Shown here: positions 10,093 through 20,152 of the stretch, one piece after another
How the letters are laid out: each line of letters starts with the position of its first letter
How positions within the stretch are numbered: the stretch's first letter is position 1
Source: Adiantum capillus-veneris
Taxonomy: Eukaryota > Streptophyta > Polypodiopsida > Polypodiales > Pteridaceae
Direction: 5' to 3'
Assembly: GCA_014529385.2 (NCBI GenBank)
Contig: CM043942.1
Span: 60,467,684 to 60,527,683, forward strand
Length of the DNA stretch: 60,000 bases
Position numbers and translations under genes: made by a program
Notes under the pieces: model-generated
Told to the model about the DNA's origin: nothing
Databases searched by the model: none
What the model saw: only the letters and a program-made list of their open reading frames with translations

Positions 10093-10989
10093 ATGGCGCG
10101 CACCAAACAAACCACGAAAGAGCATCCGCCTGCCAACAAAAACACCCTCCAAGGATTTGAGAATCCGTCATGTCTTGAAGGCACAAGAAAACGGCCACGA
10201 ACACCTGGCCGTTCCAAGAACTCTTCTGGTAGTGGGCATGGTGGTAGGGCACGAGAGTCATGGAGGACTCTTGAATCTCCACCTCCTCAAGATATAACAC
10301 CTAGAAAGAGAATGAAGCAACGTGCCCAGCACTAGAGAGAAGAAGAGGGCCAGCAAAAAACAGCGTCCGATAGGGAGCAGCCGTCGCGCCACCAATCACA
10401 AGCAGGACCATCCAGGACTCGGGAGGTCCATACAGACACTGAATCAGAGAGTGAGCCACCATGGCTACGAGATAAAATACCTCGCACACACCGGGTGGCC
10501 GTTCGGGGGAAGACATTGCCTCGAGGCCACGGAGCTCTCCCCACGCAACAAGATCGGCAGCCAAGGGAAGAGGAAGAATCAGAAGAGGCTGTAGAACTAG
10601 CCCCTAAGCATGTAAACAGGCGCAAGTCTAAGTTTTTCAAGAAGCCTAAACGCCGCCCGCCAGCAAATGTGCAAGTGCCCCCAAGACAACCGTAGCAGCG
10701 CGGAAAAATAGCAAGGGTATTTGCAGAAATCCGCCACTACCAGAAGACGACGGAGCTTTTGATTCGACACGCCCCCTTTGCTCGCACAGTGAAGGAGGTG
10801 CTTCAAAGCTATGGAAATCAGTATAGAATGCAAGCAATAGCGCTAGAGGCTATTCAAGAAGCGACAAAGGCCCACATCATTTCGGTGTTGGAAGATACCA
10901 ACCTATGTGCCATTCATGCAAAGCCAGTGACAATACAGCCAAAAGATATGCAGCTTGCACGTCGATTGCGACGAGACTTCGAGCACTAG
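10093..10989 (+). pseudogene. Histone H3-like protein with extended tail
   Basis: A single frame of 298 codons plus stop, with only two in-frame TAG codons (10333-10335 and 10693-10695) and no frameshift. It begins MARTKQTTK, identical to histone H3 through residue 6 after the initiator Met, including the K4 position. About 200 residues of extended tail follow: a K/R/S/G-rich segment (KRPRTPGRSKNSSGSGHGG), an acidic patch (REEEESEEAVE) and a basic patch (NRRKSKFFKKPKRRP). The last 95 residues align without gaps to the H3 fold: [19 protein letters not shown] (alpha-N), [19 protein letters not shown] (alpha-1/loop 1), [18 protein letters not shown] (alpha-2), then [20 protein letters not shown] and ARRL. 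Loop 1 has H3 length, without the extension common in CENH3, although RHYQ is CENH3-like. The gene lies 140 bp after the candidate transposase. It would be expected to act in chromatin. It is intronless. Confidence 0.85.
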
Positions 10990-11161
10990 CCGAAGTTACC
11001 CCTCTTTTTGTATTGCACACCCTTATCTTTGTAACGATTTGACTTTCCAATGACAATATGATCAACAGTTGTGTCTACTGTGTCTATTATCTTTGTAATG
11101 AAATGACTTTGTAATTTCAAGTTCTATATGTAATTTCAGTCAATTTCAGTAAATATAGGTA

Positions 11162-11330
11162 TTTTAAGTACCCTTGGGGGTAGATAAGCGTACAAGGGGC
11201 AAAAAAAAGCCTGGCCACAAGGGCGCGCAAATGGACCATCCATCAGTTTTGGATGGGCCATTTGCGCGCCCTTGTGGCCAGTCTTTTTTTTGCCCCTTGT
11301 AGGCTTATCTCCCCCCAAGGGTACTTAAAA
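11162..11330. repeat. Central hairpin 1
   Basis: Arms of about 80 bp, TTTTAAGTACCCTTGGGGG…GGCCACAAGGGCGCGCAAATGG on the left and the complement on the right (…CCATTTGCGCGCCCTTGTGGCC…CCAAGGGTACTTAAAA), are separated by a short loop around CATCAGTTTT. There are only a few mismatches between arms. Confidence 0.9.
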
Positions 11331-11339
11331 AGCACAAAT

Positions 11340-11700
11340 TTACTAAAACCTATTGGTTTTGCAACATTATTTTACATGGATCCTTGTGGACAACCTTTTT
11401 TGGCCATTTCAAGCTTTGAATTCCCCATAGGATATATAAAAAAAAAACATATTGTGAACCAAGTGTCTATGCAACATTAATTTGGATTTTGAGAATGTCC
11501 AATGTAATTGGACCTTTTGGTGCAGGGGTGTACTAGGTAGAGCTAAAGCAAGTGATAGTGTGCTGGAAACTTCATTTCATAATTGATTCACCTTTTCTAC
11601 TGTCCTTGAGTGTGAACATATGCTGGAATTGCCATATAAAGGGTGCATCTAAATTAATGATGCAAAACCAATTCATTTCAATAAATTTGTTCTTTGTAAG
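11340..11700. other. Spacer between the two hairpins
   Basis: AT-rich sequence without a supported ORF. I see no recognisable gene or repeat in it. Confidence 0.5.
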
Positions 11701-11702
11701 TA

Positions 11703-11854
11703 TCCTAGGGGGTAGATAAGCCTACTAGAGGCAAAACAAATCCTGGCCACAAGGGCGCGCAAATGGCCCATCCAAAACTGATGTATGGGCCATTTGCGCG
11801 CCCTTGTGGCTAGGATTTTTTTGGCCCTTGGTAGGCTTATCTACCCCCTAGGGA
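11703..11854. repeat. Central hairpin 2
   Basis: A diverged copy of hairpin 1: TCCTAGGGGGTAGATAAGCC…GGCCACAAGGGCGCGCAAAT pairs with its complement, with a loop near 11773-11783. The GC-rich core GGCCACAAGGGCGCGCAAAT is identical in all four arms, apart from one base in the last arm (TGGC for GGCC). Confidence 0.9.
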
Positions 11855-12049
11855 ACATAAAATACCTAAATTTACTTAAATTGACTGAAATTACATACAG
11901 AACTTGAAATTACAAAATCACCAATCAAAACAATTTTCATATCACCAATTGAAACAATTTTCAAGATTGACAAATCACATTCAAAAGAATTTGCAAGATA
12001 GAGAGACAATCCAAATATTTTTTATTACTTCCAAAACGGTGATTTTACA

Positions 12050-13631
12050 TCATGTATCTGAGGAGTTCATAATTTTTTTGACCATTTTCTGGCGCCTATT
12101 TTGCGTGCAAGGAAACTCCTCAGTCAAGAGGGACTGTGCTATGGCCTTTGGGTCAGTTGAACCAATGGAAGCATGTATCCCTATTTGGGCAAGCACTTTA
12201 CCACGAAAGCCAATGCCAAACGCTGTGCATACAAGGGATCTATGCACTAGGAACACTTGATGCGCAGTTTGAGCAATGGTGCTCAAACACAAAAACTTGC
12301 TCAAAGCTTTTAACGACCAAGTCATAAAATGGGCTTGGGGAGTAAATTCATTATGAATCATGGCCACATCGCCAGGGGGGGGTTGTCCTAGGTAATGCGC
12401 AAGGGAATCTTGAGGTCCAAAGCCCGTCCGCTTGCCACCCGTCCTTGCAACAAAATCATCAACCTCCACGACATCCTGTCATAAACCGATGAAGGTTGAG
12501 AAAAAGACAATGAAGGATAACATAGTAACATGAAAATTAGGATACAGTTTACCTCCTGCTCCTTGTCGTCCTCCTCCCTGTTTCCCTTTGCATCCAAGTC
12601 AATGGTCCCATGCACCACAGATACGAGCTTTGGATCATCATATGGGAGGTTTCATAATGGCATAAGCATCCTAGCAGCCTCAACCTTGGCTTGCGTGGCT
12701 TGGAATTCTTCCTCAGCCACATGCAACTGCTCTGCTACAAGGACCTCTGCACATACAACTGCAATAGTGTCAGCAACAGAGTCCCCAACTGGCAAGAGCT
12801 TGCTTTCTAAGGCATCTGGAGTATTGTCTAAGGGACATTTGGTGTTGTTGCATAGCACGCTCAAGCATTCATCCATGCGCAGGCCAAATGCTTTCTCCAA
12901 ATCATGCAGAAAAACATACTCCTCCCCATCCACTACCACTGAGAAGAAGCGGCTGATTTCTACCTCTGGGATAGCCACATCCATCAGTGGTAGTGGCACT
13001 GGAGTGTCACTAGGCCCAGCCGCAACTATGGATTTCTCAACCACTTCCTCGAGACCCCTAGGGTACTAGAGCCGGAGTGTCTTTCCTTCCGCTGCTGTGC
13101 AGGGTTCATGGGGATAACCTGCTGCTCCTTGGTGTCCTTGATAAAGGACCCAACCTGAAGGTGTGGTAAGCGGAGCTCCTCCAAATCAGGTTCCTCACTC
13201 ACCAAAAAGATAAATGTTGCGAGCTGAGAAAGATACTCCACCCCCAACTTGCGCTTCTTGAGCGCTGACACCCCCGGGGCTTGCTCATCCAAGTAATGGC
13301 TTGCATCGATTTCAATTTCTTGGAATCGTTGCAACCGCTTGGAGAATCGGCAATCACCTTTGTGTATATAGCACAAAAGATCGCAAGGCACCCAAATCCC
13401 TGCATGTGGGGGGATAGAGACAAAATATTTTATGATGTGCTCCTCCATGAACACAAAAATCTCTGCAAATGCATCCATGTGAAGGGAAATTGTGGCGTCA
13501 AGGTCAGGGAGACGAGTAAAAAAGGTGTGGAGGTCCAACTTCCCTTTGTATTTGGCGTCCTCGAGGAAGAGGATGAAGCATGACAAAGGGGTGGATGTGG
13601 CTGCAGATGCAGAGGTTGTGGAAACATCCAT
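12050..13631 (-). pseudogene. Unrecognised protein gene, two exons, in the large DNA element
   Basis: Exon 1 runs from the ATG at 13631 to 12553 and exon 2 from 12475 to 12050, with a 77-bp GT-AG intron in phase. A frameshift lies near 13040 and an in-frame TGA at 12652-12654. The protein would be about 500 residues. Visible segments are TPLSCFILFLEDAKYKGKLD, FVFMEEHIIKYFVSIPPHAG, DLEELRLPHLQVGSFIKD, FFSVVVDGEEYVFLHDLEKA and, in exon 2, FGIGFRGKVLAQIGIHASI. There is no signal peptide, zinc motif or catalytic signature that I recognise. It converges with the histone-like gene across the palindrome. Its function is unknown; an accessory role in transposition is only an inference from context. 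Confidence 0.6.
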
Positions 13632-13711
13632 GTCTAGCCTGGAGTGTAGATAGAGAGTGGAGGAGCTCAAGAGTTGCAAAAGTGAAAATGGTGAATGAGT
13701 TAGGTGGCCCC

Positions 13712-13719
13712 CTTTTATA
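13712..13719 (-). promoter_or_regulatory. TATA box of the 12050-13631 gene
   Basis: TATAAAAG on the minus strand, about 80 bases upstream of the ATG at 13631. It is preceded by a GGGTCC block, similar in layout to the GGGCCC-TATAAATA promoter of the H3-like gene. Confidence 0.55.
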
Positions 13720-13875
13720 GTGGACCCTTTTTTAAAGACGTTAAAAAAAAGGCACTTTCACCAAAAAATGATTTCTGATCTCAATGCGAAAAACTATATT
13801 CAAAGGCATGATTTGCCAAAGCAAATCATGTTGATTACATTAGGGATCAGTTTGAAAATTGCAAGAGTTACAAAG

Positions 13876-15216
13876 TTATAGGATCGATAGCATAGTTCCA
13901 TCCATCCCCCAGTCCTCCTCGACCTTCAATTTGTCTTCCATTCTCTTCCCAATCTGCGGACATTCATTACAATAAGCATCCAATGTTCGACAAACCATGA
14001 TGTATTGAAAATATGGTGGAAGGATTCTCACCTTGTGACCTTGTAAACGAAATTGTTCTTGTTGAAAGGCCTCAAAACCCATAATAACCAAATGTTCTTG
14101 GAAATTACTAAGAGTCCAATGCTTGTTCACTTGGACTGCCTCCAAAGCATCGTTGGGCATCTTCACTGCAATGTCAAAGCTTGCAATAGCGCCGTCGACA
14201 CTCTGTAAGGGAGTCCACACTCCAAGCTTGCACATCCAACGATCATAGTGAAATCGTATGTACAAGGAGGTGCAAGATTTCAAATAGCGCATTCCAATAC
14301 CTGAAGCTCCAACGTTACAACGGTACCGGTCCCCGTTGTGCATGCCCTCCACAAAACCCCACTCCTCTTCTAAAAGCCTTCCTAATTCCTCGTAATACGC
14401 ATCTTTACATACAAGCATTGTGGTAGTCTCCACAAATCCAAACTCTTTAAAAATGTGCACAAAACAATGAATAGGCAAACACCAACTCAAGCCCACAGAC
14501 CTAGAAGCTTTAGAGTATTTCAAACAGTTTTGGACATCCATTATCGTCTTTTGCTTGAAAGATGCTACCGACCACAAATGTGGCACCGGCCACTCCATAC
14601 TTAATAAGGAAGTTACTCTGATGGGTTCAAGTGCTCCAAACGCTTGTGTAGAAGTAGGGACAATATAGGAGTGAGAATAGAATAAAATCCTTCTTTGAAC
14701 CAGTTTGGTTGGGCAAAGATGTGGGAACATTGTTGGTCCAATATCTGCATGTATAGTGTTGAATGTGCCGGAGAGACTATGTAGTGGCTGCTCCTCCACC
14801 AACCTGGATGGAAATATGACTATAAATGCATGACAAATCTTAAGTATGAATCCATAATAACATTACACTGTGATTTCACACCTAGCTTTGTATTCTCAAA
14901 ACATGTACTTACAATGTGTTGGAAATTGAGGTGGTTGTTGCAAATGCATGGTTGACATTGAAAAAACATGTTGCACAATTGCTACGGTCCCCTTGTCTTT
15001 GTGGTTCTTGAAGCCAAGGAGCTTTCCTTTCCAATGAAGATCCAAGTTTGCACGATTCCGCACACGATGAGGGCCAATGGCAGATGGTTGCATGTATACC
15101 CAAGCACCTTTGGTGAACTCTTGTGGCACCCACTCATCATCTACACCTCTAGTGTTGTGGCATGCAAGTGCTGTGACCTCATCCTTTGGCCGCCTTTGCG
15201 AAGTAGAGTTGGCCAT
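13876..15216 (-). CDS. Unrecognised protein gene with long open exon, in the large DNA element
   Basis: Exon 1 starts at the ATG at 15216 and ends near 14913 before GTAAGT. Exon 2 runs from about 14803 to the stop at 13876. The intron (109 bp) has good GT and AG sites, but the phases disagree by one base, so there is a small frameshift or another splice site is used. Exon 1 contains EFTKGAWVYMQPSA and WKGKLLGFKNHKDKGTVAIV, which looks like a small beta-barrel reader domain but is not assignable. Exon 2 is open for over 300 codons, with FVETTTMLVCKDAYYEELGR, ASGIGMRYLKSCTSLYIRFH and several conserved-looking Cys and Trp residues. The long open exon makes this the best preserved gene of the element. 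Function is unknown. Confidence 0.55.
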
Positions 15217-15290
15217 GGTTGAGCAAAGAAAACTAGGAGGAGGAGAAGGACCTTGCTTGTTGCTACAATGTAGGTGGGATAAAGTGATAT

Positions 15291-15400
15291 GAGAAGGTGG
15301 TTAACCCTTGTGGCAATGGGAGGAGAAGGTGGATAACCCTTGCTTGGTGTGGCAATGGGAGGAGAAGGTGGATAACCCTTACTTGGTGTGGCAATGGAAG
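15291..15400 (-). repeat. 39-bp tandem repeat upstream of the 15216 start
   Basis: Two full and one partial copy of a unit containing GGAGAAGGTGGATAACCCTT and GGTGTGGCAATGG. It lies in the leader or promoter of the minus-strand gene starting at 15216. A separate 30-bp duplication (GGTTGCAACCAAGGAGGGGT) lies at about 15488-15550. Confidence 0.75.
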
Positions 15401-15829
15401 GTGGTAGGGGAGGAGAGAGGAGCTTCCTTGCTGCAGCAATGGAGATGGTGTAGAGAGAGAGAGTGTTGGAGTAAAGGATGAGTTTGATGGTTGCAACCAA
15501 GGAGGGGTTGGAAAAGGGGTTGCAACCAAGGAGGGGTTGGAAAAGGGGTTCTAGAGAGAGAAAATCACTTTTTGCCTAAGAACTACTTTTGGGAGAGCTT
15601 TGGATAGCAAAAAAATATTTTTCAATTTTTTTTAAAAAAATTTGAATTTTAGGGTTTTTGGGTGCACGTTTTGACTTTTTGAGGTCAAAAAATGTTTTTT
15701 TGACCATAAAATAGTTTTAGAGGGGTTTTAAGAAGATGAAATTTGAGTTAGAACCCATTTAAGAAGTGTAAGACTACTTTGTCCCCCTACATTTTTGAGG
15801 GCATAGAGTATATCCACCACCCTCTTCTC

Positions 15830-15894
15830 ATTGGCTTGCCTCTAATTAACCTTAATCCCAAAGGGCCCCTAGAGGGTTCATATTTTTCCTAATA
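15830..15894 (-). repeat. Right terminal inverted repeat
   Basis: Reverse complement of the right end of the large DNA element, starting TATTAGGAAAAATATGAACC. It is followed by the same GG dinucleotide that precedes the left end. Confidence 0.75.
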
Positions 15895-16500
15895 GGTGGA
15901 TGTAGATACTATGTGAGTATCATTGACGACCATACCAGAACGGTATGGGTCTACTTCATGAGGGAAAAAAGTGAGGGTGTTTATGCATTTTTAGAATTTC
16001 AAAGTTATGGTTGAAAGAAAAACTAGGAAATATGTAAAGTCCATGAGGTCATATGGAGCGAGGATACTTCTTCAATGAATTCAATGGTTTTTTGAAAAAG
16101 CATGGAGTTCAAAGGCAGTTTTCATGCAGGTATACTCCACAACAAAATGGTGTTGCTGAGAAGAAGAACGTGGACATTCCAAAAGTGGCTAGATCATTGA
16201 GGAATGAGAAGAACATGTATCCTTGTTATTGGGTTGAGGCTGTTGCTATAGGTGTCTACATTATGAATAGAACCCCTACTACTACAATACATGATATGAC
16301 ACCTAAAGAAAATTTCAATGGTGAAAAACCAGATGCATCAGATTTTTTGGATAGCTAAGAAGTAAGCTTGACCCAAAAGCAAAAAATGTGTGTGTTTGTT
16401 GGCTATTCCCTTGAGCAGAAAGGGTACAAGTGCTAGAATTCTATCATAGGTAAAGTGAGGGTGAGCAAGGATGTCGTTTTTGATGAAATGACAAGTTGAT
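15895..16500 (+). pseudogene. Copia element, right half (integrase)
   Basis: This is the continuation of the copia integrase interrupted at 6354. It holds GCRYYVSIIDDHTRTVWVYF (about 15899-15957), with the second core region near 16090-16160 (RYTPQQNGVAEKKN, where the glutamate of the catalytic triad is expected) and RTPTTTIHDMTPKENFNGEKP. The C-terminal strand EQKGYKC and KVRVSKDVVFDEM appear in other frames up to about 16490. No RT follows, so the element is truncated here. Several frameshifts are present. Confidence 0.85.
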
Positions 16501-16738
16501 ATGCTGATGTGTGTATGCTTTGCCGTACATGTTGAAGACTGGGAACTTGCATGTGCACTGTGTGCGAGCCTCAAAAGGCTGCAAACACACAGCTAGAGAA
16601 TCCTAGCAAGCTCAAAGAACAATGGTGTGTTACTCACCTCTCAATGCTGTCTTCGTGAAGGATCCTCCGCTGTGAAGAAGAAGGAGATGTTGTTGATGCC
16701 ACGCTCTACCACCTTGCCGCCATCGATGTTTCTGCAAT

Positions 16739-16739
<1 letters not shown>

Positions 16740-16816
<77 letters not shown>
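16740..16816 (+). repeat. (CT)n microsatellite
   Basis: 77 bases of uninterrupted CT dinucleotide repeat in non-coding sequence. Confidence 0.97.
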
Positions 16817-16819
<3 letters not shown>

Positions 16820-18416
16820 AGCATACACGCACACATAGAAGGAGAAGAAGACAGAGATGGAGCAAGAGAACTTCTTAGCTTACACCTCAGATAATGAGGC
16901 TTAATTTCTAGGTCAAATGGACCTCTTATAAGAGTTTGGTCCATTCACAGATGGGCACCCACAGTGGTCGATCGTTGCACAACTGCTATAATAATAAGGT
17001 AAGTGGTGCACCTCTCATCGCGATCACCTACACACCTATTGTACTGACAAGCCCGGTCCCTGACTCTACCAAATAAATAATACGGCGTCCGTTGTAGGTG
17101 ATAGGGTGTCCGTGAGGGTTAACATGTCCCCCTTCGTGATGTAGATTCGTCCTTGGAAGCTATTGAGTTGAAGCTCGTTCATCAAGGTGGAAGAGCATTT
17201 GAGATGAATGTCCTTAGCCTTCTTCAGTCACGCAAAATCAAACAAAATTGGCACAGTAATTGCATTCTTATATACAATTCAAAAGCATATGCAGTTGTAG
17301 GCAGACAAATTCATTGGTAACAGAATTAAAACAATTTGTCAGCAGTAAACATTAAATTGTAATATAGTCAAACGTAAAAAAAGTTTGTAAGGTCAAAAAT
17401 TAAACAAGTTTGGGGTTGCTAATTTAGCAGTCGAAAAGCACTAGAGGTCAACTATTAATACCATGGGCAAGCTTCTCAATTTTCCCTGGTCAATTAAGTT
17501 GTTTAATCGCAAGAGCCAAGTATTTTATGTCCGAGGGCTCACTACAAGCTATACCTAGAAGACCTTGTAGTTAAGCTACGATAAAAGAAATTGGTCATGA
17601 AATCATCAGCTGACTTATTTCCTGTCTTTGACCCCCCAAAGTATTTTCACAGTGATTCAATTTTTATGTGTGTGCTTATTCTGTATGCCTTGGGTTCTTT
17701 GATTTTCAAGGAAAAGTGTCCACACTAGGAACCTCTAGGGCTCTAGTACCATAGGTGATGCATGTGAAGTACCAAATCAAGCTAAGATTTCTCTTTTAGC
17801 TTAAGATTTTATATTGTGGCACTTTGATTTTTTTTGTTTTTTCGTTTTCAGCATTTTAATTTTGTAACTTTGGGGGGTCATATAACATTGTTATCCTCCC
17901 TAGGCTCATCACACTAGTAAACTCCCTTTACAATACTTAAGATAAAGGTCAATAGGGACTAAGACCACTAGAAATCCCTAGTACATTGTACACAGTGCTG
18001 CATAAATCGGATTAAGAATCTAATGTAAACATTGATTATTAGGAAGGCATTCCCATGGTATTAAGAGAAAAGCTCTAACTCCTAACTTGGTCAAACTAGC
18101 TTAGTCAAACTACTTGATTTTGAAACCTAGACAAGGGATTATGACAAAACATTATATAGAATCTAATGTTTAATCTAGGCAAATGTGTGGAATATTTTGC
18201 TACCAATCACAATCAAAGTAGACAAACATGGATTGCAAAAAAGACAAGGGGCAATGCTAATGGACAAGAAACACCTATTTGTGTTGATGATCATGCTTGA
18301 TTGAAGAGTGAATGAGAGAAAGACTCCATGAAGTTCAAAGTCCCAACATCCTGTACACACTAGAAAACACTAGGAATACCTCTAGGAGGCACATCAGTGG
18401 GAAGAGGCACCAACCC
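16817..18416. other. Long non-coding stretch
   Basis: AT-rich sequence with no supported gene. It may contain old LTR or leader sequence of retroelements, but I found no matching partner within the window. Confidence 0.5.
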
Positions 18417-18806
18417 TTATTGAACACAATCAAACAACATAAGGAACCCTAACCTAATTATTTGCACTCCCCAAAGAGAGTCAAGGGAATAGGATGTTGT
18501 AGAGATGGGGGGGAATCCTAAGGCTAAACTCCTATCCTCATCATCATCAAGGAAAACGAAGTCATCATCCGTGAGATCATATGTGCCATCCGTGTAATCA
18601 TGTAACTCTTCCTCATCATTAGAGGCACAAATGTTCACTAAGAACATTACTAGATGCCTATAGTCATCTTGGTCAAGAGGGTAGTCTTGTACAATCGCGG
18701 TGACATCATCTACTAAGTATGGATCAGTTGTGGTTAAGAGATGTATCAACCATTCTAATTCCTCAAAATTCCTCTCACACGCTAACGTATCTACTAACAA
18801 ATCCAT
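18417..18806 (-). CDS. Doubtful acidic ORF
   Basis: An ATG-started frame of 129 codons with a very acidic C-terminal half (SNDEEELHDYTDGTYDLTDDD, FVFLDDDEDRS). No family is recognised. It has no clear promoter and no paralogue in the window. Its length and composition are compatible with a retroelement accessory fragment or with chance. I keep it only because the residue pattern looks less random than the surrounding frames. Confidence 0.25.
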   Translation of the reverse strand: MDLLVDTLACERNFEELEWLIHLLTTTDPYLVDDVTAIVQDYPLDQDDYRHLVMFLVNICASNDEEELHDYTDGTYDLTDDDFVFLDDDEDRSLALGFPPISTTSYSLDSLWGVQIIRLGFLMLFDCVQ

Positions 18807-19233
18807 TCACATGCAAGCAGTGGGTAGACTATGTGAAACACTTGTGCAAAGTGAAGAGGGTACCTCTCACCCAAGGTAGGAGTGGATGACTCAATCATAC
18901 TAGCCATATTTGTACACACAGATAGATGATGGTTAGAGTGCAAATATTATAAGGGTCGTGTTAAAATGTCATGTCCTTGTGCATAATGTGTTTTTATGGT
19001 TTTGTGTTATGTATAGAACTCATAGGTTTCTAGATTTTTATTTGGTGGCTCTTGCTCTTTTACTCTTTTATTTTTGTCTTGTGAGTATAAGGATTTATAT
19101 ATACATTCCCTAAGATTGGAGATTGAGAGATCAGGGAGGAAGGTTAAGAGGGGAGTGAGTGAATGATGACTGTCAGCAAACACTCCCCCCTTCCTTGGGT
19201 AGATCATAACTTTTGGAATGATGTCGTCACCTT

Positions 19234-19545
19234 TTGAAACCATCACCTAAAGATACAAAGCAACTTGCTACTTTCATTCAAAAGGTGAAGTATATGGCAA
19301 GGTTCATTCCTTTGTCCTCTCAACTTCTTTATCCTTTGCAACAAGTAGCAAGGTTGGATCCTCTACAATGGACAAATGAATGTGAAGAGGTTTTTCAAGG
19401 TATCAAAGAGGTTCTTGGTTCTCTTCCTGCTATGCAAGCTCCTAATTGGGATAAGGAGTCTTATGTGAATCCATCAGTAGGTGAGGATTCCATTTGAGCT
19501 ATGCTTCTTCAAAGAGGTAACATTTGCCTATGTCATAGTACCTAT
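19234..19545 (+). pseudogene. Gypsy RT-RNase H junction fragment, family A/B
   Basis: Encodes SPKDTKQLATFIQKVKYMAR, PLSSQLLYPLQQVARLDPLQW and MQAPNWDKESYVNPSVGEDSI, the segment after the RT palm that leads into RNase H. It is nearly identical to 23680-23930. After a stop it continues AMLLQRG and then gives way to LTR-like sequence, so RNase H and integrase are deleted. Confidence 0.85.
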
Positions 19546-19582
19546 GACAACAGTAAGTATGTAACATTTGCCTCTTCAAAGA

Positions 19583-20152
19583 TGGTTTCTGTTGCAGTTT
19601 CTGCCCTCGCCCTGCCTACACTACGTGTACTTGTGTCGGGACAGCTTCCTGTTCGCATCAATTTTGCATGTAGTGGCGTGAATATTCAAATTTGTTCATC
19701 TTCATATTTCTTGCCAGTCATTTCTCAAGATTTATCTCAAGCTTTAAAGTGCCCCAATTGGAGTTGTGCTCTTCAGGTTACGACTAGCTCTCTGCAAGGT
19801 TATGGCTATGGCAGCCTAGTGGCAAACTGTACGCAGGCAGGTTAGGAGGGCATGTATGTATGAATTGTGGAATTAAACTTGTGGGTTTGTGATGTTAAAT
19901 GGTGAAAGGGGAGGCCCTTGTCTTCATATGCATTGGTCGGCGTGTGCTGTAAGTCCATGCTTTGGCAGGGTTTTGCTCCTATGTGACATAGTCTCTTGGG
20001 TGGGTGACGGCTAGTAGATTCCCAAGGGCCTACTCTTATAAGACTTGTGTTTCAAAGGGATTTTCCAAATCTTTTGGTGTTGTTGTAGTGCTCTTTCAAT
20101 GCTCTTGGGTGACATCGCTATAGAGGTGTTCCAGTTTGTTTGTTTCCCAACA
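19583..20152 (+). repeat. LTR of gypsy family A/B
   Basis: About 570 bp matching the reverse complement of 4328-4892 throughout, ending CCCAACA. It is adjacent to the RT fragment at 19234-19545, so it could be that fragment's 3' LTR. No match to the primer site of element A follows it. Confidence 0.75.

Larger units (their letters stand above)
11105..11925. repeat. Nested central palindrome
   Basis: An outer inverted repeat pairs TGTAATTTCAAGTTCTATAT… (about 11111-11165) with its complement at about 11868-11922. Each arm continues into its own long hairpin (11162-11330 and 11703-11854). The whole is a roughly 820-bp fold-back structure between the 3' ends of the plus-strand and minus-strand gene pairs. 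It could terminate convergent transcription, act as a replication or recombination site, or be a fold-back element that inserted there. Confidence 0.8.
6355..15894. mobile_element. Large DNA transposon with four convergent genes, including a histone H3-like gene
   Basis: A 9,540-bp insertion splits a copia integrase. Its left end CATTAGGAGAAATATGAACC and the reverse complement of its right end TATTAGGAAAAATATGAACC match at 18 of 20 positions, with weaker similarity continuing for about 40 bases (GGGCC, GGGATT-AGG-TAATT). The flanking dinucleotide GG occurs on both sides (6353-6354 and 15895-15896). Removing the element with one GG leaves an uninterrupted copia integrase frame, which fixes the boundaries to the base. 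Inside are two plus-strand genes (7000-9953, 10093-10989) and two minus-strand genes (13631-12050, 15216-13876) converging on a palindrome near 11500. There is no RT, so it is a DNA element. I cannot place it in a known superfamily: the 2-bp duplication and ends do not clearly match one. Confidence 0.85.

Noticed and set aside
10333-10695. In-frame TAG codons as programmed readthrough or a reassigned code
   Set aside because: Other genes of the same element also carry TAA and TGA in frame, and one has a frameshift. Simple decay explains them.
10696-10989. Calling the H3-like gene a bona fide CENH3
   Set aside because: RHYQ is CENH3-like, but loop 1 has normal H3 length and the ELLI and CAIHAK regions are canonical H3. 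The tree position is undetermined.
16627-16944. Ser-Leu or Arg-Glu repeat proteins
   Set aside because: Translation of the (CT)n microsatellite.
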